From contig JAKCPI010027473.1 of assembly GCA_023213315.1 (NCBI GenBank), forward strand, positions 1-64,000: a DNA stretch of 64,000 nucleotides. The letters run 5' to 3'. The translations under genes were made by a program, and so were the position numbers. The first letter of the stretch is position 1, and each line of letters opens with the position of its first letter. This DNA is from Euborellia annulipes. Taxonomy: Eukaryota; Arthropoda; Insecta; Dermaptera; Anisolabididae. Of the stretch, positions 23,329 to 36,625 are shown piece after piece. The notes below the pieces were generated by a model that was not told where the DNA came from, ran no database searches, and worked only from the letters and a program-made list of their open reading frames with translations.

Positions 23329-24538
23329 AAAGAAAAATAACTATGGGGTTAAAATTTATAATTTTAAGTTAGAGACTTTTCTGGCAAGTAACAGGAAGCT
23401 TTTGAATAAAATTGATCAAAGATAATTAGTACTTTATTAATGTACTTTTGGAGTTTTTATCTTCAAATTAAAATTCATAAATTAATTATTAGGTAGATAA
23501 TATATGAAATTTGGAAGGAAATGAATAAAAGGTAAATTAAAAGAAATGATGAAAACGACCTTGCAGGTTCAATGTCATAAGTTGATGATTTTCTCCAAAA
23601 CATCGAAAGTAAAATGAATTTCGATTCTATAAATTACTAGTAATTTAATAATGATATGGTGCAATTTGCATACAATCATAATCATAATTGCAATGCAAAA
23701 AAAAAACTCCATATTGTCTTAAAGAAAATTGACTAATTGAATGAAATTGTTCACATGAGATAATAGCTTTCTCTCTCAATCCATCTAATGTACAATGTAT
23801 ATATTAATACATAATGCCAACGTATAATAAAACAAATTTATTTATTCTCCTACTTGAAAAAGAACTATTATTCTGTGATTGTCTATAATTAATTATCAAT
23901 ATAAATTATTAATTTTCAAATGAGATTTGAGATTCAAATTATTTTTATTTATGAATCATAAGGCGTTATATTGAATTTTGGTAGAAGACTATAATTAGAA
24001 ATAAAGACCAATAGGAAACAGTATTCTATATTTTTTGAGATAAAAATTAATTAATCATCAATTATAAAAGTTAATTTTTATAATAAATACCTGTACATAC
24101 AGTAAATACGTATGAAAGTATAGTAATTTTATCCTCTATGTACTATCTTAATTTCATCTCTAAAGATTGCTATCAGTTTGTTCAATTATCTCTTATTAAG
24201 AAAGTATATTAATTAAACTCAATGATATCAAATCACTTAATCTTTAAAAGGTATATTCCTCAGGGCAAATATAAATTAAAACAATTTCAATCAAAATTCA
24301 ACATTCTTTTGAACAAATTAAATATCAACCCCCCCCCCCCTCCCACCCATGTGGCCGAAAAGTTAGTCATGTTGACAAATGTGAACATTGATTAATTGTT
24401 TTAGACTTTCACAGTTATTGTTATTAAAAATAAATACATTTTTTGGCAAAATCGTGGTTTATTTTAGCAAAAAATAATACAAAAAATGTTTTTAATTACA
24501 ATAATAATAGGTTAATAATTTTATTTCTCTATTATTAC

Positions 24539-24823
24539 ATTGTTATCTTTTTTTTAAACACTCACACTTTTTTCTCATTCACACTTACAATTACACACAC
24601 ACCCACACAGTATCCTCGGCAACTCAGGCCATATAAGACTCTTACGATATCCATTATTAATTAATATACATATTGGGGGTCCAGGCATTCTTATTTAAGC
24701 CATTTGGTATCCAAATATCTTAAATAAAATCATCGGACTGCCTGTGGTCCGAACACACGACTTTTGGAATACGAGGTTAGCACGCTAACCCCTACACCAA
24801 GCCCCGAGGGCTATTGTTATCTT
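24539..24823 (-). mobile_element. tRNA-derived SINE B, full length
   Basis: Minus copy with head AGCCCTCGGGGCTTGGTGTAG, a box B variant (GTTCGGACCAC), the body hairpin and a short A tail. Target duplication ATTGTTATCTT at 24539-24549 and 24813-24823. Confidence 0.85.
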
Positions 24824-24852
24824 GCATACATGATGTATAAAAAAATTTAATA

Positions 24853-25030
24853 TTTAAGGCATTTGGATACCAAATGGCTTAAATAAGAATGCCTGGACCC
24901 CAATATATATATATATATTCATAATAACGGTTATCGTCTTATATGGCCTAAGTTGCCGAAAAGACTGTGTGTATCTGAGTGTGAAAGTTAGTGTGAATGG
25001 GAAAAAACTGTGAGAGTTTAAAAAAAAAAA
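24853..25030 (+). mobile_element. SINE B, 5'-truncated
   Basis: Plus copy starting at the TTTAAGGCATTTGGATACC hairpin and running to a poly-A at 25021-25030. The tRNA-like head is absent. It lies 30 bp from the opposite-strand full copy, so the two form a separated inverted repeat. Confidence 0.8.
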
Positions 25031-25421
25031 TGTAATTTTATTGTTGGTTTCGGACAGCATTGCTCCCAATCCAACTTCCTCCATCAATAACTTTATCTAC
25101 AATTGTTAAATTAAATCATTTTCTGAGGGAAAAATATCATTAAAAACCCTCAAATCCTAAGCATGTAACTACATAAGGTAAAGTGAACAGTAAGGAAAAG
25201 TTAAATATATAATAAATGGGTTAACTCCCGCCGTGTTAGAACAATGAACACTAACTGAACTCAAAGTGAACGCATCTACCTCAAGACGACTGCAGAATTA
25301 GCAGTTAAAACGTTGTATTTTATTGTAATTAATAATACTTTTTGTATTATTATTTGCTAAAATAAACCACGATTTATGACAAATTTCTTTTATTTCTAAA
25401 TGTCAATATTGATAATCTCAA

Positions 25422-25490
25422 AGCCTAGGGGGTGGGTTCGGACCCCAGGCAGTCCGAAGACTTTATTTAAATCATTTGGAGACCAAATGA
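25422..25490 (+). mobile_element. SINE B fragment
   Basis: Only box B (GGGTTCGGACCCCAGGCAG) and the first body hairpin remain; both ends are truncated. Confidence 0.7.
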
Positions 25491-26901
25491 AATATACAGT
25501 ATATATAGTAAATAATATTAAATTGCGTTTAAAGTCTAAGACATTAAAACAAAATGAATATACATGTACAATATATTGAATCCCGACGATGCTTTCTTTT
25601 TATTTTTTTAGGATATAAATATATCTCAAGTCAAAAGCATATCCTTTGGTGATTATATCATTATTTTATAAAAATTATTCTCCTATATTATATGTAAATA
25701 TTTTAAAGATAATTATATATATACGAGTACCTAATTAGAATAACAGGTTTCTTTCTTTCTCTTCTCTTCGTTAGAATTCAATACTTGTAATAATATCCTA
25801 ATTTTTTATTTATAATTAAAAACAATTGGACTAAATTAATAGTTATTTTTCTACTTGATTTTGTTAAAATTTTATTTTAACATTTCAAATAGAAGAATGC
25901 AATAATAAATTTTTGTTATCTTATTAGTTTGTTAAAATTTAATAATATAAAATTAATTTAATGAAGAATTTTTCTATTTTAATTTCGTGATTTGTTTTTT
26001 TTTTTTCACTCACGAATTCTTCTTCGTCTTCAATTTCTCGTCGCGAGAGAAGAATTTAATTTCGCTTTAATGATTATCTTTAATCATTTTCCTTTTCATT
26101 TAAAATTTTACTTATTACATGTATATATATGAGAATCAAAGTCAATCATTTTTTTATTAATTTTTTTTTTTTTTTTTTTTGAATAGTGACAATACTCTGG
26201 TTAGCTACCAGGCTTTTAATCCTCCAGAATAATCTCAAACTCAATATTTAAATTTTCTTCAAAGTTTCTTTGTTTATTAATTGATTGATAATTAAGTTGT
26301 CATTTTCTTGAAATAGGCATTAATTTTGGTTTAATAAATTTTAACTTAATTTGTCAAAGTAAATTTTATTGTTTTTCTCAAAGGAAAACAATATGAAATG
26401 AGGGATGTGATTGTTTAATTGATTCGTTACTCTCTCCTTTTGTTCCTCTATTTCAACTTCTATTTATAGTCATTTTTTTTATAAATTAATTGAAAGAATG
26501 TTGAGCTCCTTAAAAGGTTTCCTCTTTTTCTATGTATATGTGTATATGTGTGAATACACTCACCGCAGCGTATCGAGAGACCGTTTGAAGAACCGTTTTT
26601 ATCTCTCTTTCTCTCGTCTTCTCTTCATCGTTTATTCCTTCATTTTATTTGATTTTTATTGGGTGATCTATGAAATCATCTAAGTGATAATATGATCGAA
26701 ATCAATTTTGCAATATTTTTTTTTTACTTTTATGTCAAAAAAAAAAAACAATTATTTTATTAGAAATAATAAGCGGGAAATTCACAGATCAAATTATATG
26801 ATGAGATATACAATCTTAAAATATTTTGGTGTTAAGGAAGAAAAAAAAGCTTATAATGAAATAGCAATTTTTCAAAGTGGTTGCTGAAAAATTGAACATT
26901 T
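25491..26901. other. AT-rich spacer
   Basis: No gene recognised. 26030-26060 holds a TCTCGTCGCGAGAGA palindrome and 26550-26640 is rich in CTCTC; these could be regulatory GAGA-type sites or nothing. Confidence 0.35.
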
Positions 26902-27446
26902 AAAAAATCTGGTGTACTGGCCTCACAGCACACAACTTTCTCCTACCCTTTGGCTAGAGAAAGTTGTGTACTGTGCTTGTCACACCAGATTTTTTGTGTC
27001 GAGATATATTTAGTTGCTCTTAGCACTTAAGTTCAGAACTTGACCACGGGATTCATAGATGGCGCTGAGCTACGAATGCTTCCACAGTGTACTTCAAACC
27101 ATTTTCACGAAAAATTTCACTGATATACTTTTTAAAGAGCATCTAAAAAAAAAGTATATCAGTAAAGTACTAGTACTCTTTGGCCGATTTTGATTAAAAG
27201 TTTATTTTCACGCCCTAGAAGGGTGCCTAACTTAAATATAAAATTTCAACCTCCTAGCTCAAATCCTTCATGCTTTAAATTGAACCCAAACACACAGACA
27301 GACCATGTCGCGAAAACCACTTTTTTGGATTCAGGGGACTTCAAAATGTGTATATCCATCAAAATCTTCACATCGAATTTTTGACATGAATCCAATATTT
27401 TCTCACTATAAATATATTACATATATACATAGGTAAGAGAAAGTAA
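26902..27446 (+). mobile_element. Family A repeat, internally deleted
   Basis: Both end palindromes are present, but the GTTACCATGGCAACC block is replaced by a short unrelated stretch (27020-27100) and the middle is shortened. Followed without gap by a second truncated copy. Confidence 0.8.
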
Positions 27447-27808
27447 TAGTTCATTTATGAATTTTAAACAAAATCGTTGGAGCGAATTTTGAGAAAATCG
27501 AAAAAAACTGCAAAAGTACATCAGTAAAGTACTAGTACTTTTGGTCGATTTTGTTCAAAAGCTTATTTTCACCCCTTGGGAGGGTGCCTAACTTAATTAT
27601 AAAATTTAAACCTCATAGCTCTTTTAGTTCCTGAGATATTTTGTTCACGGACACACACACACACATACAGACCATGTCGCGAAAACCACTTTTTGGATTC
27701 AGGGGACCTTAAAACGTGAAGTACCATCAAAATCTCGAAATCGAATTTTTGACATGAATCCAATACTTTCTCTCTCTATATATTATATTTATAGGGTAAG
27801 AGAAAGTA
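27447..27808 (+). mobile_element. Family A repeat, 5'-truncated tandem copy
   Basis: Starts in the ATTTATGAATTTTAAACAAA block directly after the end palindrome of the previous copy and ends GGGTAAGAGAAAGTAA. Head-to-tail arrangement of two members. Confidence 0.8.
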
Positions 27809-29148
27809 AAAATTATAAAACAATAAATAACAACCCTAAAAAGTTTTTATTAATTTTAATCCCTTTAAGAAAACAATAAATGAAATATAATTTAATTTAT
27901 TTTCATTCTTCAGGTGGAAATTCTAAAAAGAAAAAAACATGAAAGGTATAATTGATTCGAATAAATCATTCAATGAACAGGAAATATAAGATCTCTCGAA
28001 AGAGAGAGAGACAGATGTTAAAGAATGAAGAGGAAGTCAATAAATATTTAGTAAAAAGAAATTTCCTTAAAGAATTCAATAAAAAAAAGTACAATATTAT
28101 CTGGATGAGAACCGCGTACTCGCGAACTGTAAAATTCCAAGAGAATACTTTTAGATAATCCCGAAGAGTATCTATAACTCAAAAAAATTAATGACATTAG
28201 TTATCTTCAATAGTTTATCAAATAACATTCTTTGGGAGATCTTAAGAGAGGCTAATTACGCTAATATAAAGAGTGTCCGAAAAAGAGCTGGATACGTACA
28301 TTGCTATCGCCTTTCGTTTTTTAATTTATTTTTCAAAAGTGTCAATTGTGGAATAATAAAAAAAAAAAAATGTGGTAGTTATTTGAGAGACACCGTGTAT
28401 ATCAGTGCCATGTATGATTAACACCTCTTTATATCTCCAAAAGAATGACATTTAATAAATCATTGTGGGACACTAATGTCTTTAATCTTTTGAGCCCTTG
28501 GGTTATCTCAAAGTATTGTCTTGGAATTTTGCAGTGACTGTTCTCAGATAATATATTTTTTTACTTTAATTTTCAAATATTTTACAACAGGATCGCGGAG
28601 TGGGGGAGCTCGAACAACATGTCTAAATATTTGGGAGGAAGAATTGGGTTATGGGGTGATAATCATTTAGTTTTAGTTCAGGATTCAAATCTTAATCACT
28701 TCAATATGATAAAAATTATAATAATAATTTTTTTATGAACAAAGGGAAAGGGGTGGGGAATCGCTAATGTTAACCGCTCTGACAAATTTCACTAAGCTGA
28801 TATTTTGTGTGAAGATTTTAAATTTTTAATGTCTTATTTAATTAAAAATCCAATGAGATTCAATGAGAACTTCAACAAATAATTAATCTAATTTATTTAT
28901 TTTATTTTGTGTCCTCATGTTGGGTTGCAAACAAGTTTTTATTTGACAATAATAATTTCTTCTGTCGGTATATATCTAGTGTAAATGGATGGTCTTTTAA
29001 TATTATGTTTTGTATATTATATCTCTCTTCAGTCATTATTGTCAGTGGTTACTCTGAGAAGTAACTTTCATGGGAATGATACTGAAGTGGGTTCCCGTTT
29101 TCTTCCTCAGAAGAAGGCATCTCAATAGAGTTGGATAATTTTTTGTCA

Positions 29149-29213
29149 TGAGGTGGATTTGATCTCAGGATTATAAGCTAAACTGCTTTATCCTCTCGGC
29201 TAATCGCATCCGT
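29149..29213 (-). repeat. tRNA-like fragment
   Basis: Minus strand: GATTAGCCGAGAGGATAAAG (box A-like) and GAGATCAAATCCACCTC (box B GATCAAATCC). No closing acceptor stem and no tail; probably a SINE head. Confidence 0.4.
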
Positions 29214-29670
29214 GTATTATATAAAGATGTTAAAATCCAAGACAGATGATTTGCATATCCTAATAGAATATTGCCATTTTCTTAGAGGGAGATATTTGTG
29301 TTTAATTAGCCATTATCCGTATATAAATGTATGTCATTTAAAATGGAAGAGGGGGATTCCTGATCTCGCATCGATGACTAATCCGATATCAAGCTGCTCT
29401 CCCATTCATATATTACCGTAAATGAAGGAACCGATAACGGTACGTTGAGGTCGGCCTGACTCCGTTGCTTGTTTCGGGTATCCCACGTGGGTTAAGATTT
29501 GGGTCAGTGCAGTTGGCTGTTCTATCGATAGACGCATTTGTTTCCTGTGTGAATCTCCATCTCCTCTGGCTTGTTTGCGTGGGTGTTTGCCATCCATTAA
29601 TCTGTCTTTTCTTATTGATAAGCAATTTAGTGCTATATACTTTCCGATGCCTCTTTTTTAGCTAACACAG
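29214..29670. other. Non-repetitive, GC-richer island
   Basis: No repeat family matches within the window, and composition is less AT-rich than the flanks. Contains the palindrome CCCACGTGGG (E-box) near 29482 and CTATCGATAG near 29520. Short overlapping ORFs on both strands lack recognisable domains. A regulatory element or an unrecognised exon are both possible. Confidence 0.3.
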
Positions 29671-30597
29671 AGTGAGTGTTCTTTAAGCAATTCAATGACC
29701 TTGCTTAAAAGAATATCCTTTTAAACCTCGTATACAAAGAGAATTTGTTATATCGTCAAAAAAATCCACTTCAAGATTTTGATGATTTTCGACGTTTGAG
29801 ATCTCGCTGAGTTTTGGAAATTTTGTGAGTGTGTGTGTGAACACGATTACTCAAAAACGTAACAAATTAGATTTATGATATTTGATATATGGATGGTTCT
29901 TAGGCTACTGTAGATCAATCAAGGCTATTGTAGATCAATCTTTTACATTTTTGTTTGTGTTGGACCTTTTCTGTAAAAATATTGTCTCGATCCTTTATTT
30001 TATTTAACTTAGCATTCATTATTACTAAAGATTAATAATTTATATAGATCATCAAAAAGAGAATTATTTAAATACAACTCAAAATCAAAAGAGTTTATTC
30101 GATTTAGAGGATTTGGAGATGTATTAAGACAATATGATAAGTTTATTTTGTATTATATAGCCTTATCATAAACCAGAATGCCTGCAGTGAAAGAACACTA
30201 CCAAATGTGTTCGCCATTTTAGCGGGTTGCCTATTTTATGATGAAATATTACAAAAAGACTTTCAATAGGCCTATATTAAACACTTTTTTTTTAAATTTA
30301 TAAAATAAAGCTCTTAATTTGTTTACGAAAGTTTTTGTTACTTTAACTACTATTATTTACTTTAGTCATGGTTCGCCTCTCAAAAATTCATGGAGGTCCC
30401 TAATTTTAATAATTTCTTTAAAATAAAAAAATATAATAAGTTTTTAAAACGAGTTTTAAAAATAATTTATCAACTTCTTATATAATATTATATATTAAAA
30501 AAGAAGTTGGGCAGAAGAACAAAACTTGTTTCCATCAACTTGTCTTAAAAAAAAATATTTTATAAAATAATAAAATTAGAATTAAAATTAGAATTTA

Positions 30598-31137
30598 CTA
30601 GCCGCGCCGCCCGCCTTCGGCGGGCTCCGCGTCTAGCCAGGGGGCTTCGCCCCCTGGACCTCCCACCAGCTGGCTCGGGCCCGCCTGCGGCGGACCCTCG
30701 CCTTTCTTAATTATGAGAAACGGGCTGGCGTCTAGAGCAGGGGGGCTACGCCCCCTGGACCCCCCATCAGCTGGCTCGGGCCCGCCTGCGGCGGACCCTC
30801 GCCTTTTCTTAATTATGAAAAGAAAATCTCTTAATACTAACAACTAAGTATTCCAGTCCAGTGCCTGCTTGAGGAATTGTTTACATTCAAAGAATACACA
30901 ACTGCAAAGAATACTTAAATATTTCTCTATACATTTCCTATGGGAGAAATCGTAACTTTAGCAATTAATAACTCAAAAAGTTATAGGAATTTCGGAACCC
31001 GAGTATTTTTCCGGGACTCTCCATAACGTCCTTTATAAGACTGCAAAATTTCGTTTCAAAATTCCAACGGGAAGTTGGTCAAACAGAGCGTGACAGACGG
31101 ACGGACAGACGGACACACCGCAATTATTATATATAGA
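30598..31137 (-). mobile_element. Complete non-autonomous Helitron, 540 bp
   Basis: On the minus strand it starts TCTATATATAATAATTGCGG (5' TC end, at 31137) and ends with hairpin CCCGCC-GAA-GGCGGG, 12 nt, then CTAG (30601-30598). The host bases are A before TC and T after CTAG, the standard A^T insertion with no duplication. The 3' third carries two ~103-bp tandem GC-rich units (from ~30640 and ~30743) with CAGGGGGCnnnGCCCCCTG hairpins and CCCGCCTGCGGCGG. The 5' part has a GACGGACGGACAGACGG microsatellite. No Rep/helicase. Confidence 0.88.
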
Positions 31138-32284
31138 TATTTTTTTTTAAATTTTCTCAAGTAGCAAAAGAATATTTTAAAAAAAGTAAACCATTGATAA
31201 TAAAATTAGTAGTGATTTTTTTTTTTTTTTTTATTCGTTGTAATATTTTACCTTGCGTGAATGGCGAGGTGATTTAATTTCCGCTCATCGGGTGTGGCTC
31301 AAGGAATGGCTTGCAGAGGTGAGTGACATTCAATCTGGAATAAATCAACCAGAAAAACACTTAATATTGCAGAAAAAAGTACACATTGATTCTAAAATAG
31401 TGAATAAATCAATAATAATAATAATTCTATTATGGGTCTCAAGAAATCATGATTTATATATTAATTTGGACACGAAGTGAATTTTTTATGCTAGAGATGA
31501 TATATTTTATATTTTTATTTCTTATTTGATCGACAAAAAGCTGTCATGATAAGATGCTCCGTCATTGGATGCTTGAGCGCATCAACCTTTTTTTTTTTTT
31601 ATTATAAAAAATAATCTTCAATGGCCTTTATCTGGAGCGAATCGGTTCCAAAAATATCAAATCATCTTGACTTTGTCTTTTTAATATATTTTCCCAGTGC
31701 GTTTTATTAGCAAGGAATTGTTGTTTATTTAAACAATTAGAGACGTTCCTTTTTGGAAGAGTTCTTTATTTGGGGTCCTTTATTTTCAAGAATAGAATAT
31801 TTGAACAAAAACAGGTAAAATTCAGAGAAAATAATAAACAAATATTATTCAAAGATAATTACTATAGAAGATAATTGTTTTAGAAGCGAGATAATATTTA
31901 GAAATTATTAGACAAATTTTTTTTTACTCACGTTCTAAAAACTTTTTTAACTCTTTTAAATTCTTAATTCATAACAATTTACTGAATAATTGAAGGGTTA
32001 TTGAGTTTTTAATGGTTGTGCCAACAACTCGGGCCCGTCAGTTAGAATTTTACAGTGAAATTTAGAACGGATTCTAATGATCTCTATTCACTTCTTTATT
32101 CCTTCTCTAGAAAGTGAACGCATATGAAGATAGAAACTAAATAGGGATATTAAATTTTAAAATGATTATTTAAAATTGAAGAAGCTTACATTAAATATCA
32201 GTCTGGAAGGTAGGCAACCCAAATGACCAAGTAATTATTAAATCAATTTTTAACTTTGCCCATCAACCGTAGGTTGGGCAGGTA
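31138..32284. other. AT-rich spacer
   Basis: Apart from the exon-like 31253-31318 piece nothing is recognised. Confidence 0.35.
31253..31318 (+). other. Possible exon fragment with strong donor
   Basis: An open stretch reading REWRGDLISAHRVWLKEWLA ends exactly at GCAGAG followed by GTGAGT (31319-31324). There is no AG acceptor in the T-rich sequence just upstream, so if real it would be a first exon. The peptide is not recognised and the block is not repetitive within the window. Confidence 0.15.
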
Positions 32285-32600
32285 CAGTTAATGTAATCGT
32301 CAAAAAATCGAAATTTTTCTGAAGCTGCCAAAATGCGTTTTGAGGTCCCCTGAATCCATTTAAATAGTTTTTGAATGAAGTCTGTGTGTTTATGTCTGTG
32401 GTAATTTTTTTAGTCAATGAAAACTCAAAAACTATTTGTTCAATTATTTTGAAATTTTGCACACATAAACTAGGGGTAGAGGCCAAGAACTGAAAAGCTT
32501 TTGGTAAACATCGGACTATTAGGGGGGGGGCTCTAGGGGGAGACCAATATTTTTTTCTCACATAACCTATAATTTTTTTATATATTCAGAAAATAGACTT
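32285..32600 (-). repeat. Distant relative of family A
   Basis: Shares TTTTGAGGTCCCCTGAATCCA and a GTCTGTGTGTTTATGTCTG core with family A, but the flanking blocks differ. End not defined; a G-run follows at 32521. Confidence 0.4.
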
Positions 32601-33015
32601 CCTACCGAGTAAAATTATATATAATATGATAAAAGTCGAACCATTAGGGAGGGAGCAATATTTTTTCTTGAATAGTGTGTGGGCAAAGTTGTGCGCTCGG
32701 CTTAGTCCGACCCTTTATTTTTATTTATTTCTCCAAGCATGTGCAGTTTTTAAATCTTAATACCTCAAGTGGGATTAGGTTTAAATGTGGTCTGGAGAAA
32801 TTAATCAAAAAATTAATTAATTGGTTATTTGGATTGTTTCCCTCCATGAGGCCTATCGCTACATAGATTGTATATTTTTTTTATTACAAAAATGGCCCCA
32901 GTAGCACAACTTCCTCTTACCAAAGGGTAAGATGCGAATTTGTTTTAATTTTTATCAGTTCCAAACCCATAAACTTTGTTTTAAGTGATCGACAATTATT
33001 TATTATAAATTAATA

Positions 33016-33244
33016 GGGGACTGCAAACTGAGGTTCACGAGCCATATGGCGATCTGCAAATTAAAAATATTTATCCATAATTTATTTTATTTTAATGGAA
33101 CGTATCGGTAATGACTAAAATAAAACATCCAATGCCAATCAATATGCGAGCATATTTTCCCATATGTAGTAGTAGTAGTAGCAGAAGTGATAAAGGGAAA
33201 ATTTTGACAAATTCTTTAGTCTCTAAAAATTGCCAACCTCTGGG
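33016..33244. mobile_element. hAT-like MITE remnant
   Basis: AGGGGACTGCAAACTGAGGTTC with GAGCCATATGGC at the left and AAAATTGCCAACCTCTGG at the right resemble hAT ends. Flanking octamers do not match; low confidence in the edges. Confidence 0.35.
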
Positions 33245-34412
33245 ATAAGGTATTCTTTAAATAACAAAACAAATAACCATTATACGTTGCAAACTAAAAA
33301 AATGAAATAATAGTTTAGTAATTTTGACAAATATATGGTTGGAATGTCATGGACATATTATTATTGTGTTCTCTATAAAAAGAAGATTAACTTAAAATAT
33401 ACCACTGCACTGTCCACCACTGTCCACCTTCTGTAATTAGAATCGTAAGGCCTACTTTATAATGAACGTAATAAAACGTTACATGGCAATCGAACAATGT
33501 TATTAATATGTATGTCAAATTTTTTATTTCATCTCTTATATGAGTAAAAAAAAAAAACAGAAATTATTATTAAAAAATCTAATAATATTATTAAATTAAA
33601 TACGTAAAAAAGTCAGATAAAATTCAAGTTACAAATGAAGTTATTGTGTAGGAACGGGAGGCTATTTTAAAAACAAATTTTTAATTAAAACATCTACTCA
33701 ATTGAAAAGAGAAAATTATCACAAATTTATTTTTATGAATTTTACGTGATTCGACATTTGATTTGAAATATTTCAATCAATAATAACATCAACAACAACG
33801 CCCAATTATGTTGCATATTTCTATTATTTTCACTTGTAATAATAGGATGAAGAATTAGCATAGAAATAGAATGAAACTAGTAGAATTGAATAACGGATTT
33901 ACGAAGTATAATAGAATTAAAAAGGTATAAAAAAAGTCTAAGTGGCGACAAGAAGTCGTGGTCACGTGTCTCGGCCATTGGTTTGGTCCTTGTCTCAGTG
34001 AACACGGGAAGAAAGTAGCTATGGTTTTTGCTGTCGGCGTGAAGAACCTAATGACAAACCGCGTCCTTCCGCTTGCTTTGGACAAAACTTATTTTTCCTC
34101 TCTCTTTCTAAGGAAGATACCAACGTGATTCTTTTGACGTGAGACTATGTAGAGGGACAGAGATAAGATTAATTGGCCTTTCCTCTTCGGACAAAACAGG
34201 AACCGATAGATCTGGAATGTGTGATTTAAAATAATATGGTCATTTTCTGTAATATTTTTTCTAAAAGTCTATTTAATAAAGAATGTATTTTGTTATTATT
34301 ACAAAATGTTCTTAAGAAAGGGAGTAATGTAATCGTACAAATTTTTACTTTAGAAGTTTGAAGTCTGTAGTCTACTGTTTTAAGGATGTTAAACCATCAA
34401 TCTACCCAGTAA

Positions 34413-34727
34413 GCTTAGAACAGAGGTTCCCAACCGGTGTGCCCCGGCACCCAAAGGTGCCGCGTGAATGGCTAAGGGGTGCCGCGAGATATTTAAATTA
34501 GCGAAAAAAAAAATTAAAGTTTACTGTATTATGGTGTAAAATTAGTTTTGCTAAAAAAAGTGAAAATGATTATCACGGAAGGGGAAAAAAATTTTATGCA
34601 GAGTGGAAAAATTTTCGTTTTGCTAGGGGAAAAAAAAAAGGAAGGGTGCCCCTAATGTGTAATGTTATTCCCAAAGCACCTTTGGGGTGCCGTGAACTTC
34701 AAAAGGTTGGGAAACACTGGCTTAGAA
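34413..34727. mobile_element. hAT MITE with 8-bp duplication
   Basis: Ends CAGAGGTTCCCAACCGG (34421) and AAAAGGTTGGGAAACACTG (to 34719), flanked by a perfect GCTTAGAA duplication (34413-34420, 34720-34727). The interior contains GGTGCCGCG motifs on both sides. 299 bp, no coding. Confidence 0.88.
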
Positions 34728-35287
34728 TATTGCAGAAATATTGCGAATCATGCATATATTGTCAATAATGCAGGAATATTGCAAATCTTGCAAAATATTG
34801 ACAGCATTGCTGCAATATTACAAGCTAGGCAGGCATAGGAAGTTGCAGCAATATTGCTGAAACTCCAAGCTGTCTGTGAATGGTCAATGTGTGAAAAGTA
34901 AATTCGGTGGAAAATGTTTTTATAAAATTTCATTTTTATCTTCAAGACTAACTAATTAGTTTAATTAAATTTTCTTAGTATAGAAAGATTAAGTTTTGGT
35001 TTAAAAATAAAAGCATTTAATTTAAATAAATTTTAATGGGAGAAATCTATTCAATTTCTAATGTATTTTCGATTGATGCCAGAATATGTTATCGTGTAAA
35101 AATTGCTTTAACCGAATGTATAAAATTGCTTTAACATATACTCATATTAAAACATTAACAATGAATTGCAATAAAAATAATACAATCTAACAAAAGAAAC
35201 ATAGAAACACATGTGCGAATGATTTGCACTAATCCGTCAAAGATAAGGGAAAAGACTTAAAAATAAATCTGATACCGATCTCATAAT

Positions 35288-35318
<31 letters not shown>

Positions 35319-35610
35319 TTGATGAAATCTGAAAATGTAATTTAAAAAAAATTTGATTTTATCGTAAAATATTTAATGCATTAAAGCTTCTAAACAAAGA
35401 TTTTTTAAAATTATTTTTCGAAGGAAGAAGACAAAGCCAGTACCTATGCTATCCTAAATACATATTAAGTTATAAATAACTAGCTAAGGCCTGGCTGGGT
35501 GTGCGTGTGAACAAGTTGACCCTTTTGTACACATTATATCTTATACTATTAAATGAACAATGTAAACCTGGGGGGCTGAATGACCAAGGTCAAAGGCCGC
35601 AAAATAAAAT

Positions 35611-36450
35611 AAAAAAATCTGGTGTGGCTGGCGCACAGCACACAACTTTCTCTTACCCTTCGGTAAGAGAAAGTTGTGCACTGTGCTGGTCACACCAGAT
35701 TTTTTGTGTCGAGATATATTTAGTTTCCCATAGCACCTTAGTTTCAAACTTGCATTTTAAATGTTGATTGCTTGAAATAAACTATGGTTATTTTTCAAAA
35801 TTTTAATCTCATATTTGGACATTTTATACACAATATAGATTCGTAAATAAATACAAAATTTCATAAGAATTGGAAAAAAAAATTTTAAATGCGTAAAAAG
35901 TTCCAAAGGGGACCCCCTTTTGAATCGAAATTAACATACAAATCCCTATAGGAAATTAACATTGGCCAAATGCGAAGATAAGGTAGAAAAATTTAAAACG
36001 CGTAGAAAGAGAGAAGATAGTTTTGTGAGAGAGAGAGATATGTTTTCTCCGAAAAAAAAATGGGCGTTTAAATAATAATTGATTTTTAATCTAATAAAAA
36101 GAAAAAGATTTAAATTCGGTTACCATGGCAACCATTTATTTCTTCTATCTTTCCTATGAAGCACAAGAGTAAAGTGTGCTTCAAACAATTTTGAGGGCAA
36201 AACGAGAATATACATTTGAAAGAGCATCTAAAAAATAATTGATTTTTGAATTTTAATCAAAATCGTTAGAGCGAATTTTGAGAAAATCGAAAAAAACTGA
36301 AAAAGTACATCAGTAAAGTACTAGTACTTTTTGGCCGATTTTGATTAAAAGCTTATTTTGTCGGTCCCGGGGGGTGTTTAACTTAAATATAAAATTTCAG
36401 CCTCATAGCTCAATTCCTTCATGCTTAAAATTGAACACACACAGACACAC

Positions 36451-36482
<32 letters not shown>

Positions 36483-36625
36483 CATGTCGCGAAAACCACT
36501 TTTTTGGATTCAGGGGACCTCAAAACGTGAAGATCCATCAAAATCTCGACATCGAATTTTTGACATGAAACCAATACTTTCTCTCTATATATATATTACA
36601 TATATACATAGGTAAGAGAAAGTAA
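35611..36625 (+). mobile_element. Family A repeat, full length (long form)
   Basis: Both end palindromes are present. Between the first hairpin and GTTACCATGGCAACC lies ~400 bp absent from the short form (TTTAGTTTCCCATAGCACC, AAAGTTCCAAAGGGGACCCC, GAGAGAGAGATATGTTTTC). The core is an uninterrupted ACAGACAG run. No ORF. Confidence 0.85.

Noticed and set aside
30598..30843. 81-codon minus ORF rich in Gly/Pro/Ala
   Set aside because: Translation of the tandem GC-rich 3' region of the Helitron; repeated peptide follows the DNA repeat.
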